Part shown: piece after piece, positions 55,701 to 64,000 of the stretch
How positions within the stretch are numbered: the first letter of the stretch is position 1
Layout: each line of letters starts with the position of its first letter
DNA from: Melioribacter roseus
Lineage (GTDB): Bacteria; Bacteroidota; Ignavibacteria; Ignavibacteriales; Melioribacteraceae
Assembly (NCBI GenBank): GCA_020724265.1
Contig: DYHH01000014.1
Span: 1 to 64,000, forward strand
Direction of reading: 5' to 3'
DNA: 64,000 nt
Notes under the pieces: model-generated
What the model was told of the DNA's origin: nothing
The model's input: only the letters and a program-made list of their open reading frames with translations
The model's database searches: none
Position numbers and translations under genes: made by a program

Positions 55701-55797
55701 TAATTTATCACATTAAACAAACAATAGATCGTGATGATAATAATGAATTTTCTTATAAATATTTAAATATACAATTCAAAATCAAATTTAGAATAAT

Positions 55798-57216
55798 ATG
55801 AAAAGAACAGTTTTTACAGCATCACTAATGATTTTAATCTTGTTTCTAATTTTACCGGCACAAGTCTCAAGTCAAAAACAAAATTTAATGGATGTAATGA
55901 GTTCAACCCCACCAATTAGTGTAACTATTGGTGGTGAATTTATTATAAATGGAACTGTACCTGCATATTCGGGCGAGCGTGTCGATAATCTCATTAGCCG
56001 TATTTTTAATGAATATAAAATTGCTCTCTATAGTACAGCACAGGACAGATACTCTTTGGACCTAATAGAAAGGAGAGTCAACAGTTTTGCATTACGAGGA
56101 ATTAAGTTAGTTAGGAGAAATGGTGAATCGCTCTTATTAGATCTACAGAAATTTAGATTAACAGGAAACTTTATTGATAATCCTTATTTAATGAATGACG
56201 ATGTATTAATTTTTCCGGCTCTTGATTTAGATCGAAATTTTGTTGAAGTCTCCGGAGCCGTAAATGGGATTGATAAAACGAATATTTTAAATCCCCAGCC
56301 AATAAAGTTCCAATATATTGAAGGTGATAAATTATCTGATGCAATATTGTTTGCCGGAGGTATAAATCCTGCCTACGAATCGGTAAAAAATGTAGAGATT
56401 TCAAGATTAAGTTACGATGGCAATGAGGAATTTCAGTTAATTATAGGAATTGACGAAGATTTTTCACTTCAACCTGGCGATCGAATTAAAGTGCTTGCTG
56501 ATGAGACTCAGAAAAGAGATTTCAAAGTTTATGTACAGGGGGAAGTGAACAGACCCGGATTTCACTATATTACTAAAAACAATACTACCTTAAGAGATGT
56601 AATTCTTAAAGCAGGAGGTTTTACAAATAGAGCTGATTTAAATAGGTCAGAAGTAATTCGGGGCGAGAACGTACTTAACCAACCGTTTTTTTCCCGAGAA
56701 TATGATCTTATGATGATGCAAAGAATGGCTAATATCAGTTTGGAAGATTCTTCGGTTTTCTTAATTGATAATACTCTTAGATTTACACGTGCATCTGGTA
56801 TTCTTAATTTTAACGAAGTTTTAGACACGGCATCTCCTACTGCAAAGTTTACAATTAAAGATGGCGATTATATTTATATCCCCGAAAGGCATGAATTATT
56901 ATATGTATTCGGACAAGTACTTAAACCTGGTTACATCGAATTTAGAACCGGTGAAGATTATCAATATTATGTAGACCAAGCCGGTGGTTTAGGAAAAACT
57001 GCTAGAGGTGATTTATACCTGATAAAAGGAAAAACAAGAGCATGGATTCAGCTTGAGGAAGATTCCAATTATATTATTGAACCCGGGGATTTTATTTGGG
57101 CAGCTAAAGAACCTTACAGGGACTTTGATTACTATCTACTTAGAATTGGATCAGTTGCAACTATAATTGGTTCTGTGGCTACAGTCTTGCTGCTGTTTTT
57201 ACAGGCGTTTAAATAA
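55798..57216 (+). CDS. SLBB-domain polysaccharide export protein (Wza-like), 472 aa
   Basis: Probable export channel component for a surface polysaccharide. Signal peptide (residues 1-25), an N-terminal region with a poorly conserved export domain (FIINGTVPAYSGERVDNLI), then several SLBB-type beta-grasp repeats (VEVSGAVNG, VYVQGEVNRPGFHYI, LYVFGQVLKPGYIEF) and a C-terminal membrane helix (about 452-470). It heads a run of plus-strand Wzz/Wzy/Wzx/glycosyltransferase genes, which supports this role. Confidence 0.85.
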   Translation: MKRTVFTASLMILILFLILPAQVSSQKQNLMDVMSSTPPISVTIGGEFIINGTVPAYSGERVDNLISRIFNEYKIALYSTAQDRYSLDLIERRVNSFALRGIKLVRRNGESLLLDLQKFRLTGNFIDNPYLMNDDVLIFPALDLDRNFVEVSGAVNGIDKTNILNPQPIKFQYIEGDKLSDAILFAGGINPAYESVKNVEISRLSYDGNEEFQLIIGIDEDFSLQPGDRIKVLADETQKRDFKVYVQGEVNRPGFHYITKNNTTLRDVILKAGGFTNRADLNRSEVIRGENVLNQPFFSREYDLMMMQRMANISLEDSSVFLIDNTLRFTRASGILNFNEVLDTASPTAKFTIKDGDYIYIPERHELLYVFGQVLKPGYIEFRTGEDYQYYVDQAGGLGKTARGDLYLIKGKTRAWIQLEEDSNYIIEPGDFIWAAKEPYRDFDYYLLRIGSVATIIGSVATVLLLFLQAFK

Positions 57217-57363
57217 GATTTTAAATTGGATGTAACTTTTTTGCAAAACTCTATCAATTCTTCAAAATATCCATATCGAATTTTATTATTCCTATGGAAA
57301 ATATTGGTGAGTAAGTTCTATAGATCATAAATAACTAATAATTTCACAAAAATAATTTTGAAA

Positions 57364-58611
57364 ATGGAAAACACAACTTTGCCAAATAGTAACCGAAGCG
57401 AAAATAAGCCAAGCATTTCTGATTATTTATATGTTTTATTCAAATGGAAAAAATTTATCATTATAAATCTATTCATAGTAATTCTAATTACTGTTGTAGT
57501 TGTTTTAATTGTTCCCAAATCCTATAAGGCAACTGCAACAATAATGATACCTCCCGATAGCCAATCTGGATTATCAGGATTGGGAGGTTTGTCTAGTTTC
57601 CTTGGCGGTAAATCGTCCTTTGCAGCACTTGGTTCTAAGATATTTGGTATGGGAGGAGCTTCCGAAGATGTAATAATGGGGATAGTAAACAGTCGGTCTA
57701 CTTTAACAAAAATTATTGAGAAATTTAATTTGATAGATTATTATGAAATTGATGATAATAATATAGATAAAGCAATAAAAGCGTTTAGTAATGATTTTTC
57801 TGCCGATGTAAATGAGTTTGAAATGATAGAAATAAGCATTATTAATAAGGATCCAGAAGTTAGTGCCGATATTGCGAATTATATTGTAAAACTTGTAGAC
57901 AGCCTTAATGTAGATATAAATATTGAGAGAGCAAAAAACAGCAGAATTTTTATTGAGAAAAGATATAAACAGAACGTGGAAGATTTAAAAATCGCTGAAG
58001 ATTCTTTGTATAATTTTCAAAGAAAATTCGGAATAGTTGTAGTTCCGGAACAACTTGAAGTAACAGTTAAAGCTGCTGCAGAAATTGAAGCTGAACTTAT
58101 TAAGAAAGAAATGGCATCCTATTTCGCAAAAGAAATTTATGGTGATAATTCACCCCAATATTTGGGAATTTTAGCTGAAATAAATTTATTAAAAAAGAAA
58201 GTCAATGAACTAAAGAATTCTACTAATCTTGGTGAATCTTCAAACATTCTATATCCTTTTAAGGAAATGCCGGATATTGCTTTAGGATATTTACGAGCTT
58301 ATAGAGAAGTAGAAATTCAGCAATCGATTCTTGAAATTGTTCTGCCTATGTATGAACAGGCAAAAGTTGAAGAGCAAAAAAGTATGCCAACATTAATAAC
58401 AATAGATAAAGCTGTCCCTCCTCAATTAAAACATGGACCAAAAAGAGTTGTAATCGTTATTGGTGTATTCTTCCTCACATCGTTCTTTCTGATCCCATTT
58501 GTATTTTTTGGTGAGAAAGCTTTCAACCGAGAAAAATTTGGCAATCCTTTGCAGGCTATGCATAACACCTTCATGCAAAGGATTGTTAAATTTTATAGAA
58601 TTAAATTTTAG
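57364..58611 (+). CDS. Polysaccharide chain-length regulator (Wzz/GNVR family), 415 aa
   Basis: An inner-membrane co-polymerase controlling chain length. Two membrane helices, at about residues 31-53 and 360-385, enclose a large periplasmic region with a Gly/Ser-rich insert (about 67-100, GLSGLGGLSSFLGG) and coiled coils. The KSYKATATIMIPP start of the periplasmic part and the VPPQLKHGPKR segment before the second helix are typical. No Tyr kinase domain follows, so it is not a BY-kinase fusion. ATG at 57364 preferred over TTG at 57358. Confidence 0.88.
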   Translation: MENTTLPNSNRSENKPSISDYLYVLFKWKKFIIINLFIVILITVVVVLIVPKSYKATATIMIPPDSQSGLSGLGGLSSFLGGKSSFAALGSKIFGMGGASEDVIMGIVNSRSTLTKIIEKFNLIDYYEIDDNNIDKAIKAFSNDFSADVNEFEMIEISIINKDPEVSADIANYIVKLVDSLNVDINIERAKNSRIFIEKRYKQNVEDLKIAEDSLYNFQRKFGIVVVPEQLEVTVKAAAEIEAELIKKEMASYFAKEIYGDNSPQYLGILAEINLLKKKVNELKNSTNLGESSNILYPFKEMPDIALGYLRAYREVEIQQSILEIVLPMYEQAKVEEQKSMPTLITIDKAVPPQLKHGPKRVVIVIGVFFLTSFFLIPFVFFGEKAFNREKFGNPLQAMHNTFMQRIVKFYRIKF

Positions 58612-58622
58612 TTGTAGAGATA

Positions 58623-59951
58623 ATGTCTATTCTATTAACTTTTGTTGTATCATTACTTGGAATTCTTGGAGGAAAATCTTTATTCAAGAAGTGGATGAAC
58701 CATTTAACATTGTACTCTGCTATTTGGGGAATCTTGATTGTATTGTATGAATTAAAGTTACTACCTTATTATGACCTAATGCCATTAACCTGGTTTTATA
58801 TAATTTCCGCATTTTTATCCTTTGTCTTCGGCATATTAACTTTAATCAGTTTAAGAAATATATTCCAAACAAGCCCCAAAGAAATCATCCATACAAGATT
58901 GGATTTGCCAATTTTAAAAGATGGCGGTGTAACTCTAAAGTATGCATTATTGATTACAAGTATGATTGGAATATTTGCCGCTGTCCAACATTGGTTGGTT
59001 TTAATTAATCTTTTCGGTAGTATTCCGGCAGCTTTAATTAATGCTGCTCTTGTTTACAAATTAAATCTAAGTGGTGGTGCAAAAGGGGTAATCCCATATA
59101 TTTCAAATTTCGGATTTGTTGCTGTTTTTCTTTCCGGGTTATATACCGCATATAAGGGTAGGTTCTCTTTTCTAACTTTTTTACCCTTTATCGGAATCAT
59201 CATTAAAAGTATGGCAACGCTTGGCAGAGTTAGTATGCTTTTTGCACTGATGGAATTTTTTATAACCTTCCTTTTATTTAGATACCTTCTTAAAACAGAC
59301 ACTGAGAAAAGATTTAAATTTTCCACAAAAAATGCAGTGTTTGCATTCAGCATTCTTTTATTGTTCGTTGTTTTTAGTGCATCATTAGTTAGGGCTACTA
59401 GGGTTAGTAATGAATATTATAAAGGCACAAGTAAAGAACTAAAACAACTCGAAGATAATTTTATTATTACGCCATCAATATATTTTTACCTTAGTTGTGA
59501 TGTTGGAGTTTTGAATCAGTATTTAAAATCAGATGGAGAGAAAACAAAATTTGGGGAAAATAGCTTCATACTTTTTCATTATATCCTATCAAATTTTGAT
59601 GTGATTAAACGACCCAAAGATTTGCAAAAAGGCTATAGGTTTCCAATGTGGGCTAATACCGGTACTTACATTAGAGAATTGCATGCTGATTTTGGCATTG
59701 TAGGTGTATATTTAGTCCCATATATACTAGGTTTTTTAATTACTTGGCTTTGGTTCAGATTTTTTGAACGACACGGTATGATTACGTTAGTATTATTAGC
59801 TTTCTTGACCTTAATAATAGGATTTTCGTTCTTAATGATGATTACAAGGTTAGATATTTGGACATTCAGTCTCATACTGCTTCTTTTTATTGTACCTGTA
59901 ATTGAAAAGGTAGCAGTTTTCTTCGGTGAAAGAAATCAACACTCTAACTAA
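58623..59951 (+). CDS. O-antigen/capsule polymerase-like membrane protein (Wzy type), 442 aa
   Basis: About ten to twelve membrane helices with a large external loop (about 285-360) carrying DFGIVGVYLVPYILGF. These proteins have little sequence conservation; the call rests on topology and on the place between a Wzz-like and a Wzx-like gene. Expected to link repeat units on the periplasmic side. It starts 11 bases after the chain-length gene. Confidence 0.75.
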   Translation: MSILLTFVVSLLGILGGKSLFKKWMNHLTLYSAIWGILIVLYELKLLPYYDLMPLTWFYIISAFLSFVFGILTLISLRNIFQTSPKEIIHTRLDLPILKDGGVTLKYALLITSMIGIFAAVQHWLVLINLFGSIPAALINAALVYKLNLSGGAKGVIPYISNFGFVAVFLSGLYTAYKGRFSFLTFLPFIGIIIKSMATLGRVSMLFALMEFFITFLLFRYLLKTDTEKRFKFSTKNAVFAFSILLLFVVFSASLVRATRVSNEYYKGTSKELKQLEDNFIITPSIYFYLSCDVGVLNQYLKSDGEKTKFGENSFILFHYILSNFDVIKRPKDLQKGYRFPMWANTGTYIRELHADFGIVGVYLVPYILGFLITWLWFRFFERHGMITLVLLAFLTLIIGFSFLMMITRLDIWTFSLILLLFIVPVIEKVAVFFGERNQHSN

Positions 59952-59957
59952 TATAAG

Positions 59958-61469
59958 TTGTTGAAAGTGGAAGATTCTCAGAACCAAACTTTAGATTATA
60001 GCGGGACATCAATTACAAAGAACACTATTTATAATCTTTTAGGTTATGGTGTTCCGATACTGGTTGCTGTTGTTGTTATTCCATTCTTAATTAATGGATT
60101 GGGAATCGAAAGATTTGGAATTCTTAATTTGGCTTGGATAGTAATCGGCTATTTTAGTTTTTTTGATTTTGGAATAGGAAAAAGCCTTACTAAAATTATT
60201 GCTGAAAAAGTAAGCGAAAATAAACATAACCAGATTCCGGGATTATTCTGGACTTCCTTCTATTTAATGTTGGGTATTAGTTTATTATTGTCGATGATTT
60301 TAATTTTTTTTGTTCCCGTAATTGTTGGTCTTATTAACATTTCCAAAGATCTACAATCTGAAACATTAAATACTTTCTACCTGCTTGTTTTGTCAATACC
60401 TCTTGTAGCTACTACTGCGGGACTTAGAGGGGTATTGGAAGCTTACCAAAAATTCGGACATATAAATGTTATAAGAATTTTTCTTGGGACTTTTACCTTT
60501 CTTATTCCTTTACTATGCCTAATGTTTACAAAAAATTTATTTTGGATTATCCTGTTTTTGATTTTAATAAGGATTGTTGTTTGGATTATCTATCTGAAAT
60601 TATGTTTTAATGTTAGTAAAGGAATTAAAAAGCAAAGAAAATTTGAATTGACGTTGATTTCACCGGTTCTAAGATTCAGTGGTTGGATAACAGTTGCAAA
60701 TATTATAGGTCCATTTATTACTAATGTCGATAGGTTTTTAATTGGAATATTAATTTCAGCAGAAGCCGTTGCTTATTATGCAACTCCTTATGAAGTTGTG
60801 ACTAAATTGCTCTTAATACCCACTGCACTCGCAGCAGTTCTATTTCCTGTTTTTTCAGCAAGTTTCGTTAACAATCAAGAAATGTCAAAAAAAATATTTT
60901 ACACCGGTATCAAGTTTATATTTATAATCTTATATCCGGTCATTTTTATAATTGTGACTTTTTCTTACCAGGGGATTGATTTATGGCTTGGAAGCGAGTT
61001 TGCCCGGGAAAGTGCTGTCATTTTACAAATATTGGCAATGGGAGTATTATTTAATTCTATTGCTTATGTTCCCTTTAACTTCTTCCAGGGTGTTGGAAAA
61101 CCAAGTATTCCGGCAATACTAAACCTTATCGAGTTGCCAATCTATCTTTTTCTTATGTGGATATTTATACAAAATTGGGGTATTAAGGGCGCAGCTGTTG
61201 TTTGGTTATTAAGAATTGTTGTCGATACCTTAATCTTGTTTTTGTTCGCTTATAGAAAATTTGATATAAAATTAAGTTCAGGATTAGGGATAGTCTCATT
61301 AATACTTTCATTCATTTTTCTAATTATTCCTTCCTTATTTAATGAATTGTTTCATAAAATGCTTTACTCATTAATATTTCTAAGTGGGTTTTTAATTATT
61401 GTATGGAAATACTTTGTTACACTTGAGGAAAGGAATTTTCTTATAACAAAATTAAGACAACTTCGTTGA
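59958..61469 (+). CDS. Polysaccharide flippase (Wzx family), 503 aa
   Basis: Moves lipid-linked repeat units across the inner membrane. About 12-14 membrane helices; N-terminal TIYNLLGYGVPILVAVVVIPFLINGLG and FGILNLAWIVIGYFSFFDFGIG are typical of the family when read as separate segments. TTG start at 59958 taken, with other TTG/GTG codons at 59961 and 59967. It follows the polymerase gene by 6 bases. Confidence 0.88.
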   Translation: MLKVEDSQNQTLDYSGTSITKNTIYNLLGYGVPILVAVVVIPFLINGLGIERFGILNLAWIVIGYFSFFDFGIGKSLTKIIAEKVSENKHNQIPGLFWTSFYLMLGISLLLSMILIFFVPVIVGLINISKDLQSETLNTFYLLVLSIPLVATTAGLRGVLEAYQKFGHINVIRIFLGTFTFLIPLLCLMFTKNLFWIILFLILIRIVVWIIYLKLCFNVSKGIKKQRKFELTLISPVLRFSGWITVANIIGPFITNVDRFLIGILISAEAVAYYATPYEVVTKLLLIPTALAAVLFPVFSASFVNNQEMSKKIFYTGIKFIFIILYPVIFIIVTFSYQGIDLWLGSEFARESAVILQILAMGVLFNSIAYVPFNFFQGVGKPSIPAILNLIELPIYLFLMWIFIQNWGIKGAAVVWLLRIVVDTLILFLFAYRKFDIKLSSGLGIVSLILSFIFLIIPSLFNELFHKMLYSLIFLSGFLIIVWKYFVTLEERNFLITKLRQLR

Positions 61470-61510
61470 TAATATTTTAACAAATAATAGCGCAGCCAAT
61501 AATTAATATT

Positions 61511-62386
61511 ATGCAGAATATGAATAAAGATTATATTGATAAAAATAAGGTGGCTGGAATTGTCGTCTTATATAATCCATCTGAAATTGTTATTGAAAGC
61601 ATCAATTCGTATTTAAATCAAATAGGGCATTTATTCATAATCGATAATTCAGAGAAAGAGAATCTTTTTATTAAAAATGAATTAAAAGAAAAGGTTAGTT
61701 ATCTATTCAATAATTCGAATATAGGTGTTGCAGCAGCATTAAATTTGGGTGCCAAAAAAGCTATTGAACATGGTTTCTCTTTTATTTTAACAATGGATCA
61801 GGATAGTAAAGCGCCGGAAAATATGGTTGATATGCTATTGAGTGTAATGGTAGAAAAAAAAAATGTCGGTATAGTTTCGCCGCTACATTCAAACAAGTAT
61901 GATACACATTTAAGGTTTACTGAAGATTTGGAAAAAATAGATGTAGTGATGACCTCCGGCAATTTGGTCTCTCTCGAAGCTTATGAAAAGATAGGTGAAT
62001 TTAATGAAGATTTTTTTATTGATTATGTTGATATTGAGTATTGTTTCAAAATGAATGTAAATAACTATTCGATTTATAGATTAAATAAGACAATTCTACA
62101 ACATGATGAAGCAAATTTATCGGCAAAAATATTATTTAATAGAAGATATTTCCCTCATAATCATAAACCGTTTAGACTTTATTACAAAACCCGCAATTTA
62201 CTTTTCTTAAGAAAATTATATAAAGACAAATTACCCGACCTTTTGAAAATTGAGTATGATTCTTACTTAAGAACCGTAGCGAAAATATTACTCTTTGAAA
62301 AGCAAAAATTTCTGAAAATTAAAATGATCCTAATTGGGATACTTGATTTTCTAAAAGGGAAAAAGGGTCAAAGGAATTTTTCTTAA
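61511..62386 (+). CDS. Family 2 glycosyltransferase (rhamnosyltransferase-like), 291 aa
   Basis: A GT-A enzyme adding a sugar to the polysaccharide repeat unit. N-terminal VAGIVVLYNPSEIVIESI, NNSNIGVAAALNLGAKKA (about 75-92), the metal motif in TMDQDSKAPE (about 98) and MTSGNLVSLEAYEKIGEFNEDFFIDYVDIEYC split over about 160-190 match the rhamnosyltransferase group of GT2. The donor sugar is inferred from family resemblance only. Confidence 0.88.
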   Translation: MQNMNKDYIDKNKVAGIVVLYNPSEIVIESINSYLNQIGHLFIIDNSEKENLFIKNELKEKVSYLFNNSNIGVAAALNLGAKKAIEHGFSFILTMDQDSKAPENMVDMLLSVMVEKKNVGIVSPLHSNKYDTHLRFTEDLEKIDVVMTSGNLVSLEAYEKIGEFNEDFFIDYVDIEYCFKMNVNNYSIYRLNKTILQHDEANLSAKILFNRRYFPHNHKPFRLYYKTRNLLFLRKLYKDKLPDLLKIEYDSYLRTVAKILLFEKQKFLKIKMILIGILDFLKGKKGQRNFS

Positions 62387-62420
62387 ATAGAATATTCTAA
62401 ATATTAAACTTGGAGCTATT

Positions 62421-63258
62421 GTGATAAAATTTGTTAGGCAAATTAAAACACTTGTAAAACCTGTTTATAAAATTTTGAAGTTGGTTTATTATAAAATGCT
62501 GGACTTTTTCGATTTTGTAAAAGGGAAAAATCCTTTAATTCCGCCAAGAAGCATGATATTTATAGGTGATGGTGATTATGAAAAAACCGGCACTGAATTT
62601 CTGGAATATTTTAAGGATTTAGGAAAATTAAAGCCTACAGATAAAGTTCTTGATGTTGGTTGCGGTATCGGTAGAATGTCTGTACCTCTTACAAAATATT
62701 TGTCGTCGGGGGGGGGAGTATTACGGTTTTGATATTGTAAGCATGGGGATAGATTGGTGCAAGAATAATATATCAAGTGAGTTTCCGAATTTTCATTACG
62801 AACATGCAGATATTTACAATAAAATGTATAATGCCGGCGGGAAAGAAAAATCTTCAGAATATAGATTTAAATATGATGATAATATGTTTGACTTTGTGTT
62901 TTTAACATCAGTTTTTACTCATATGTACACTAGTGACGTAGAAAATTATTTAAAAGAAATATCAAGAGTATTAAAGGTGGGCGGAAGATGTTTGATAACA
63001 TTTTTCTTGCTTAATGAAGAATCTGAAAAACTAATTTATAGGCGTCAATCATCCCAAAACCTAATATATAAAATGGATAATTATTCTTTTACCAAATCAA
63101 ATGAAGTACCGGAAAATGCTATAGGTTTTTCTGAAGATTTCATTAGAGAGATATTTGGTAAAAATTCTTTAAGAATTATTGAACCGATATACTATGGCTC
63201 TTGGTGCGGAAGAGAAAATTATATGAGTTACCAAGACATTATAATTGCTCAAAAATGA
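62421..63258 (+). pseudogene. SAM-dependent methyltransferase, frame broken at a G9 run (possible phase-variable OFF state)
   Basis: Two frames make one class I methyltransferase. The first (62421-62732, GTG start) has SAM motif I VLDVGCGIGRMS and runs to KYLSSGG before a premature stop; the second continues with GEYYGFDIVSMGIDWC, FDFVFLTSVFTHM and the C-terminal part to 63258. The junction is a tract of nine G at 62708-62716. With eight G the reading would be S-G-G-E-Y-Y-G-F, the usual motif, and one protein of about 278 aa would result. So the copy shown is off by one base. It may be a contingency switch, a fixed mutation or an assembly error. Confidence 0.85.
62708..62716 (+). repeat. Homopolymeric G9 tract inside the methyltransferase gene
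   Basis: Nine consecutive G in an otherwise AT-rich coding region, exactly at the frameshift. Loss of one G restores the frame. Confidence 0.95.
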
Positions 63259-63311
63259 ATAACTATATTTAAACTTAATGATTCTCAGCCATTAAATTTA
63301 ATTGATAATTA

Positions 63312-64000
63312 ATGACTCCTAAAATCTACATAATACTATTAAACTGGAACGGATACTCCGATACTCTTGAATGCTTGGAATCGTTAAAGAAAATTAATTA
63401 TCCCAATTTTGAAGTTGTTGTTGTGGACAATAATTCTTCCGGTGATGATGTAAAAATAATCCAAGAAAAATTCGGTGATTTTGTTAAAGAGATCATTGTT
63501 ACTGAAAACAATTTGGGATTCTCCGGCGGTAATAATTTGGGAATTGATTTCGCATTACAAGATGGTGCTGATTTCATATTATTATTGAATAATGACACAA
63601 TTGTTGAACCGGATTTTCTAGGCAAGTTATTAGACAGCTTTAACAAAAATGAAAATGTGGGTATTACAGCACCACAGATTAATTATTTTGATAATCCTAA
63701 AATTGTTTGGACAGTTGGAGGTAAGATAAGTAAACTGCGCGGATCCGGATTTGCTTATTGCGATAAAAGTGAAAAAGAAATTGACAAAAACGAAAAGGTT
63801 GTAACTTTTGCTTCCGGATGTAGTCTTTTAATTAAGCGAGAAGTTTTTGAAAAAGTAGGTTTATTTGACGAGGAATTTTTCTTGTATGTAGAGGACACTG
63901 ATTTTTGTTACCGTTCTCTTAAAGCCGGTTATAAAATTATTGTTTCACCGACTTCCAAGATTTACCATAAAGTTGGTAGTTCAACTTCCGAAGACCTGAA
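63312..64000 (+). CDS. Family 2 glycosyltransferase, truncated by the window end
   Basis: A GT2 enzyme starting at ATG 63312 and open to the last base (229 codons seen). N-terminal IYIILLNWNGYSDTLECLESL, VVVDNNSSGDD (about 37), ENNLGFSGGNNLGIDFAL, the metal motif LLLNNDTIVEPDF (about 90), ASGCSLLIKREVF and EEFFLYVEDTDFCYR (about 188-202) are typical of the rhamnosyltransferase-like GT2 group, different from the neighbour at 61511. No stop codon is reached, so the C-terminal end lies to the right of the window. Confidence 0.9.
   Translation, partial: MTPKIYIILLNWNGYSDTLECLESLKKINYPNFEVVVVDNNSSGDDVKIIQEKFGDFVKEIIVTENNLGFSGGNNLGIDFALQDGADFILLLNNDTIVEPDFLGKLLDSFNKNENVGITAPQINYFDNPKIVWTVGGKISKLRGSGFAYCDKSEKEIDKNEKVVTFASGCSLLIKREVFEKVGLFDEEFFLYVEDTDFCYRSLKAGYKIIVSPTSKIYHKVGSSTSEDL

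Noticed and set aside
1-64000. CRISPR arrays, insertion sequences, rRNA genes and prophage genes
   Set aside because: No regularly spaced repeats, transposase, integrase, rRNA or phage structural sequences were seen.

Overview
The window is AT-rich and dense with genes. The protein content (CarboxypepD_reg TonB receptor, OmpA-type protein, GldN-free but otherwise Bacteroidota/Chlorobiota-like cell-wall and capsule genes, an HMA-AraC copper regulator, a COX24-like mini-protein and LNDLKVESF-type RiPP leaders) suggests a didermic bacterium of the FCB group, most like Ignavibacteria or a relative. This placement is an inference from gene families; no marker gene was searched.

Region 1 (1-8644) is a RiPP locus of class I lanthipeptide type. 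It holds two Cys-rich precursor genes sharing the same leader, a LanC-like cyclase with an extra C-terminal domain, a secreted S41 protease, a C39-less ABC exporter, an HlyD-type adaptor and a cytoplasmic subtilisin-like (LanP-like) protease. Two near-identical tRNA-Glu(CUC)-like genes are interleaved with these genes. Class I lanthipeptide dehydratases consume glutamyl-tRNA(Glu), so this is the most exciting part of the window. Both tRNA copies have C33 instead of U33, a broken 51-63 T-stem pair, A1-U72/A73, and an encoded CCA that the two ordinary tRNAs of the window lack. No dehydratase (LanB) is visible; if there is one, it should lie left of base 1 or elsewhere.

Region 2 (8637-15000) lies mostly on the minus strand: an NPP-type phosphodiesterase, a TonB-dependent receptor, a YD-like repeat secreted protein, YajQ and tRNA-Pro. 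Region 3 (15177-31101) is on the plus strand: an OmpA-family protein, the pyrR-pyrB-pyrC operon behind a probable PyrR attenuator, a lipoprotein with a fibronectin-like domain, a DUF4783-like protein, a large NtrY-like histidine kinase, an AddA-like helicase-nuclease, oligoendopeptidase F and an IMPDH/GMP-reductase family enzyme. Region 4 (31145-35396, minus) is a copper module (CopA, CopZ, HMA-AraC regulator) followed by two paralogous small membrane proteins. Region 5 (35658-38597) has HU, a zinc-ribbon/TPR protein, a 30-residue COX24-like basic protein, tRNA-Thr and a PLD-domain lipoprotein.

Region 6 (38753-54799) is a complete, tightly overlapped dcw division and cell-wall cluster: mraZ-rsmH-ftsL-ftsI-murE-murF-mraY-murD-ftsW-murG-murC-ftsQ-ftsA-ftsZ. 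Region 7 (54975-64000) is the start of a Wzx/Wzy-type surface polysaccharide locus: export protein, chain-length regulator, polymerase, flippase, two GT2 glycosyltransferases (the last cut by the window end), and a methyltransferase whose frame is broken at a run of nine G, which looks like a phase-variation switch.
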